From Actinomycetes bacterium (lineage in GTDB: Bacteria > Actinomycetota > Thermoleophilia > RBG-16-64-13): a DNA stretch of 8,490 bases. The notes beneath the pieces are model-generated. The model saw only the letters and a list, made by a program, of their open reading frames with translations. It had not been told where the DNA came from and did no database searches. A program made the position numbers and the translations under genes. The stretch covers positions 1 through 8,490 of the forward strand of contig JAKAHF010000063.1 of NCBI GenBank assembly GCA_021815245.1, given 5' to 3'. Positions 6,311 to 8,490 of this stretch are shown here, piece by piece. Numbering within the stretch: position 1 is the first letter of the stretch; each line of letters starts with the position of its first letter.

Positions 6311-7813
6311 ATGGTGACTGCAAGCGGTGAAGTGCTCATTCCCAAGGAGCTCGGCAGCGAGAGCAACCTCATTGCCGGCGCCTGGGTGGGCGCGCAATCG
6401 GGAGCGACCTTCGCTGTGACCAGCCCGGTGACAGGCGCGGTGCTCGCTGAGGTGGCCAGCTCGGCGCCCGCCGATGTCGATCTGGCGGTCGCAAGCGCGA
6501 AGGCTGCTTGGCCCGTCTACCGAGCCGTGCCCGTCTATAAGCGGGCCGAGCTCATCTTGCGCATGGCCGAGTTGATGCGCCGGCAGGCCGAGATTATCGC
6601 CCAGGTGCTCACGGTCGAACAAGGCAAGTCGTACGTGGCCGAGGCGCTGCCCGAAGTGCTCGAGACCGCCCTCAACTTCCAACTGGCGGCTGAGGACGTC
6701 GTGCGCATGGAGACCCCCATCATCCCCATGCGCGACCCCGCGAAGCGGGTGCTTACCTTCAGAGAGCCGTACGGTGTCATGGCCGTCATCACGCCCTGGA
6801 ACTTCCCGACCGTCATTCCCTCGGAATACCTCGGCCCCGGCCTCGCCGTGGGCAACACCATCGTGATGAAGCCGGCATCGACCACGCCGCTCTCGATGAT
6901 CTTGACCGCTCGGTGCATCCAGCAGGCGTTGGACGAGTTCGGTCTGCCGCAAGGCGTCTTCAATCTCGTGACCGGCCCCGGCTCGGTGGTCGGCAACTAC
7001 CTGGTCGCCCATCGCGACGTGGCGCTCATCGGCTTCACGGGCGAGACGGTGACAGGCGAGGCCATCTGCTCGCGGGCCGGCATCAAGCAGACCCTCATGG
7101 AACTGGGCGGCAACGGACCGCAGATCGTCTGTGCCGACGCCAACCTGGCCGAAGCCGCCAAAGCCGCCGCTACCGGCTGTTTCTTCAATGCCGGCCAGGT
7201 GTGCTGCGCCACCGAGCGCATACTGGTCGACAAGAAGGTGCACGACGAGTTCGTCGAGCTTCTGATCAAAGAAACGAACGGCTGGGTACTGGGCGATCCG
7301 ATGCATCCCGATACAACGATGGGTCCGCTCAACAACGAGCCCACCGCGGTCAAGACCGAGCAGCATCTCGATGACGCGCGCCGCAAGGGCGCGACGATTC
7401 TCACTGGTGGGGAGCGTCAGTCCGGCCGGCCCACGTCGCTCTACTTCCCGCCCACTGTGATCGACGGAGTGCGGCGCGACATGCTCCTCAACATGGAGGA
7501 GACGTTCGGCCCGGTCGCACCTGTCATCGAGTTCACGACCGATGCCGAAGCCGTCGAAATCGCCAATGAGACCGGATACGGTTTGCAGATGTCGGTCTTC
7601 ACCTCATCGATCAAACGCTGCTTCTGGTATGCCGACCAACTGCGTACCGGCAACGTCGTGTTCAACGACACCACCGACTACTGGGAGGCCCATGAGCCCT
7701 TCGGCGGCGGAGGTGGCACCAAGAGCGGCCACGGACGTCTCGGCGGTCGCTACACCCTCGACGATGTGACGCACCTCAAGACTGTGGCCATCGACGTAGA
7801 AAAGACTCTCTAG
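6311..7813 (+). CDS. NAD(P)-dependent aldehyde dehydrogenase (semialdehyde dehydrogenase-like)
   Basis: A 500-residue ALDH-superfamily enzyme of full length. It oxidises an aldehyde to a carboxylic acid. Catalytic residues are in place: N164 in TPWNFP stabilises the oxyanion, E264 in MELGGNGP is the general base, and C298 in FFNAGQVCC is the nucleophile. The C-terminal PFGGGGGTKSGHGRLGG segment matches the usual PFGG-x-K-x-SG-x-GR-x-GG motif. In the cofactor loop the common FTGS is FTGE, a variant also known in muconic semialdehyde dehydrogenases. The protein resembles succinate-, aminoadipate- and hydroxymuconic-semialdehyde dehydrogenases in length and motifs, and motifs alone do not separate these. 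It lies between the saccharopine dehydrogenase-like gene and the transporter gene. The next gene begins 14 bases after its stop, so one transcript is likely. The inferred role is to remove the semialdehyde made by the dehydrogenase or the aminotransferase. Confidence 0.93.
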   Translation: MVTASGEVLIPKELGSESNLIAGAWVGAQSGATFAVTSPVTGAVLAEVASSAPADVDLAVASAKAAWPVYRAVPVYKRAELILRMAELMRRQAEIIAQVLTVEQGKSYVAEALPEVLETALNFQLAAEDVVRMETPIIPMRDPAKRVLTFREPYGVMAVITPWNFPTVIPSEYLGPGLAVGNTIVMKPASTTPLSMILTARCIQQALDEFGLPQGVFNLVTGPGSVVGNYLVAHRDVALIGFTGETVTGEAICSRAGIKQTLMELGGNGPQIVCADANLAEAAKAAATGCFFNAGQVCCATERILVDKKVHDEFVELLIKETNGWVLGDPMHPDTTMGPLNNEPTAVKTEQHLDDARRKGATILTGGERQSGRPTSLYFPPTVIDGVRRDMLLNMEETFGPVAPVIEFTTDAEAVEIANETGYGLQMSVFTSSIKRCFWYADQLRTGNVVFNDTTDYWEAHEPFGGGGGTKSGHGRLGGRYTLDDVTHLKTVAIDVEKTL

Positions 7814-7827
7814 GAAGGGGCCGCGAA

Positions 7828-8490
7828 ATGAGCATCAGGGGTAAGACAGGTTTCATGCTGGCTCTGGTAGGGATCCTCGTTCTCGCGCTCGCGGTCTTTG
7901 CTGCAGCGTGCGGCGGTGACGACGAGACTCCGGCGACCACGGGCGATCCCGGCACGACGCACTCCATCCCTCCGACCACGAGCGACACCGGGTCGCCGAC
8001 CACCGCCGGCAGCACCGACACCACCGGCGCCGCCCCGAGCGGTGAGCCGATCAAGATCGGCGCCGCGCTGCCGCTGACCGGCGCCTACGCGGCCGACGGC
8101 GAGCATATGCAATACGGCCTCAAGATGGCCGTGGCCGATCTCAACGCAGCGGGCGGGCTGCTGGGCCGTCCGGTCGAACTCGAGGCCTACGACATAGAAG
8201 AGTTGCTGCCCGAGACCGTCGCCGCCTCGAAGGACTATCTGATCGACAAGAAGAAGGTCGACGTGGTCATCGAGGGCTACGGCGGCTACGGGCCTGACTT
8301 CGAGGCCTACGGCGCCAACAGCGACGTGCCGTTCATTCACGGCAGCGGTTCGGTACGCGCGGCTCAGATGGTGGCCGAAGACCCGGCCAAGTACGGCAAC
8401 ATGTTCCAGGTGTTCTCCATCGAAGCCGACTATGGCCGGCGCGCGTGGGAGGGCATGATCCAGTTCGAAGACAAGTACACCTATCCCAAC
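7828..8490 (+). CDS. ABC transporter substrate-binding lipoprotein, branched-chain amino acid (Liv) type (C-terminus cut by window edge)
   Basis: An open frame of 221 codons runs to the window edge, so roughly the last half is missing for a family of about 400-450 residues. Residues 1-27 form a lipoprotein signal peptide with a hydrophobic core and an AAAC lipobox. C28 would be lipidated and anchored outside the membrane, followed by GGDDE. Residues 31-73 are a low-complexity Thr/Pro/Ser/Gly tether typical of high-GC Gram-positive lipoproteins. From 75 onward IKIGAALPLTG and the NAAGGLLGRPVEL segment are hallmarks of the type I periplasmic-binding fold (Peripla_BP_6, LivJ/amide-binding group). 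The ribosome binding site GGAAGGGG (7813-7820) overlaps the upstream stop codon, so it is translated from the aldehyde dehydrogenase operon. The inferred role is to capture the amino compound degraded by the neighbours. Permease and ATPase genes are expected beyond the edge. Confidence 0.9.
   Translation, partial: MSIRGKTGFMLALVGILVLALAVFAAACGGDDETPATTGDPGTTHSIPPTTSDTGSPTTAGSTDTTGAAPSGEPIKIGAALPLTGAYAADGEHMQYGLKMAVADLNAAGGLLGRPVELEAYDIEELLPETVAASKDYLIDKKKVDVVIEGYGGYGPDFEAYGANSDVPFIHGSGSVRAAQMVAEDPAKYGNMFQVFSIEADYGRRAWEGMIQFEDKYTYPN

Noticed and set aside
6290..7366. Long minus-strand open frame (358 codons) opposite the aldehyde dehydrogenase gene
   Set aside because: Composition is low-complexity, rich in His, Gly and Arg, with no recognisable domain. 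It mirrors the codon bias of a well-supported plus-strand enzyme gene.

Overview
The window is a GC-rich bacterial segment with six protein-coding genes, two of them cut by the window edges. No RNA gene, CRISPR array or mobile element is visible. Several traits suggest a deep-branching, flagellated actinobacterial lineage (something like Thermoleophilia or Coriobacteriia): the high GC content, the sigma-28-type promoters beside a chemoreceptor gene, the S-layer-homology-like repeats, and an AAC-GGD lipoprotein signal followed by a Thr/Pro/Gly-rich tether. This placement is inference. A GC-rich Firmicute cannot be excluded.

Left part (1-2025, minus strand). A secreted zinc metallopeptidase-like protein (complement 1-937, open at its C-terminus) carries an HEWAH motif and C-terminal SLH-like repeats. 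Upstream of it is a 182-bp gap with a tandem dyad symmetry, then a FixJ/NarL-type response regulator (complement 1120-1752). The regulator is divergent from a methyl-accepting chemotaxis protein (2026-3528). The 273 bp between these two start codons contain two back-to-back sigma-28 promoter matches (TAAA-N16-GCCGATRR), one aimed at each gene. This suggests that the regulator and the chemoreceptor are expressed together with flagellar and chemotaxis genes.

Right part (3562-8490). A class III (AGXT2-like) aminotransferase (complement 3562-4887) is divergent from an apparent operon: a saccharopine dehydrogenase-family oxidoreductase (5037-6251), an aldehyde dehydrogenase (6311-7813) and a Liv-type ABC transporter substrate-binding lipoprotein (7828 to the end). 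The divergent spacer holds a near-consensus sigma-70 promoter for the aminotransferase and an 18-bp near-perfect palindrome of the type bound by TetR-family repressors, placed just upstream of the dehydrogenase ribosome-binding site. The gene set fits uptake and catabolism of an amino compound: capture by the lipoprotein, removal of the amino group by the transaminase or the dehydrogenase, then oxidation of the resulting semialdehyde to an acid. Lysine via 2-aminoadipate semialdehyde is the best-known chemistry of this shape, but the sequence does not fix the substrate.

The most useful new observations are the paired sigma-28 promoters, the operator-like palindrome controlling the catabolic operon, and the edge-truncated metallopeptidase/SLH protein.
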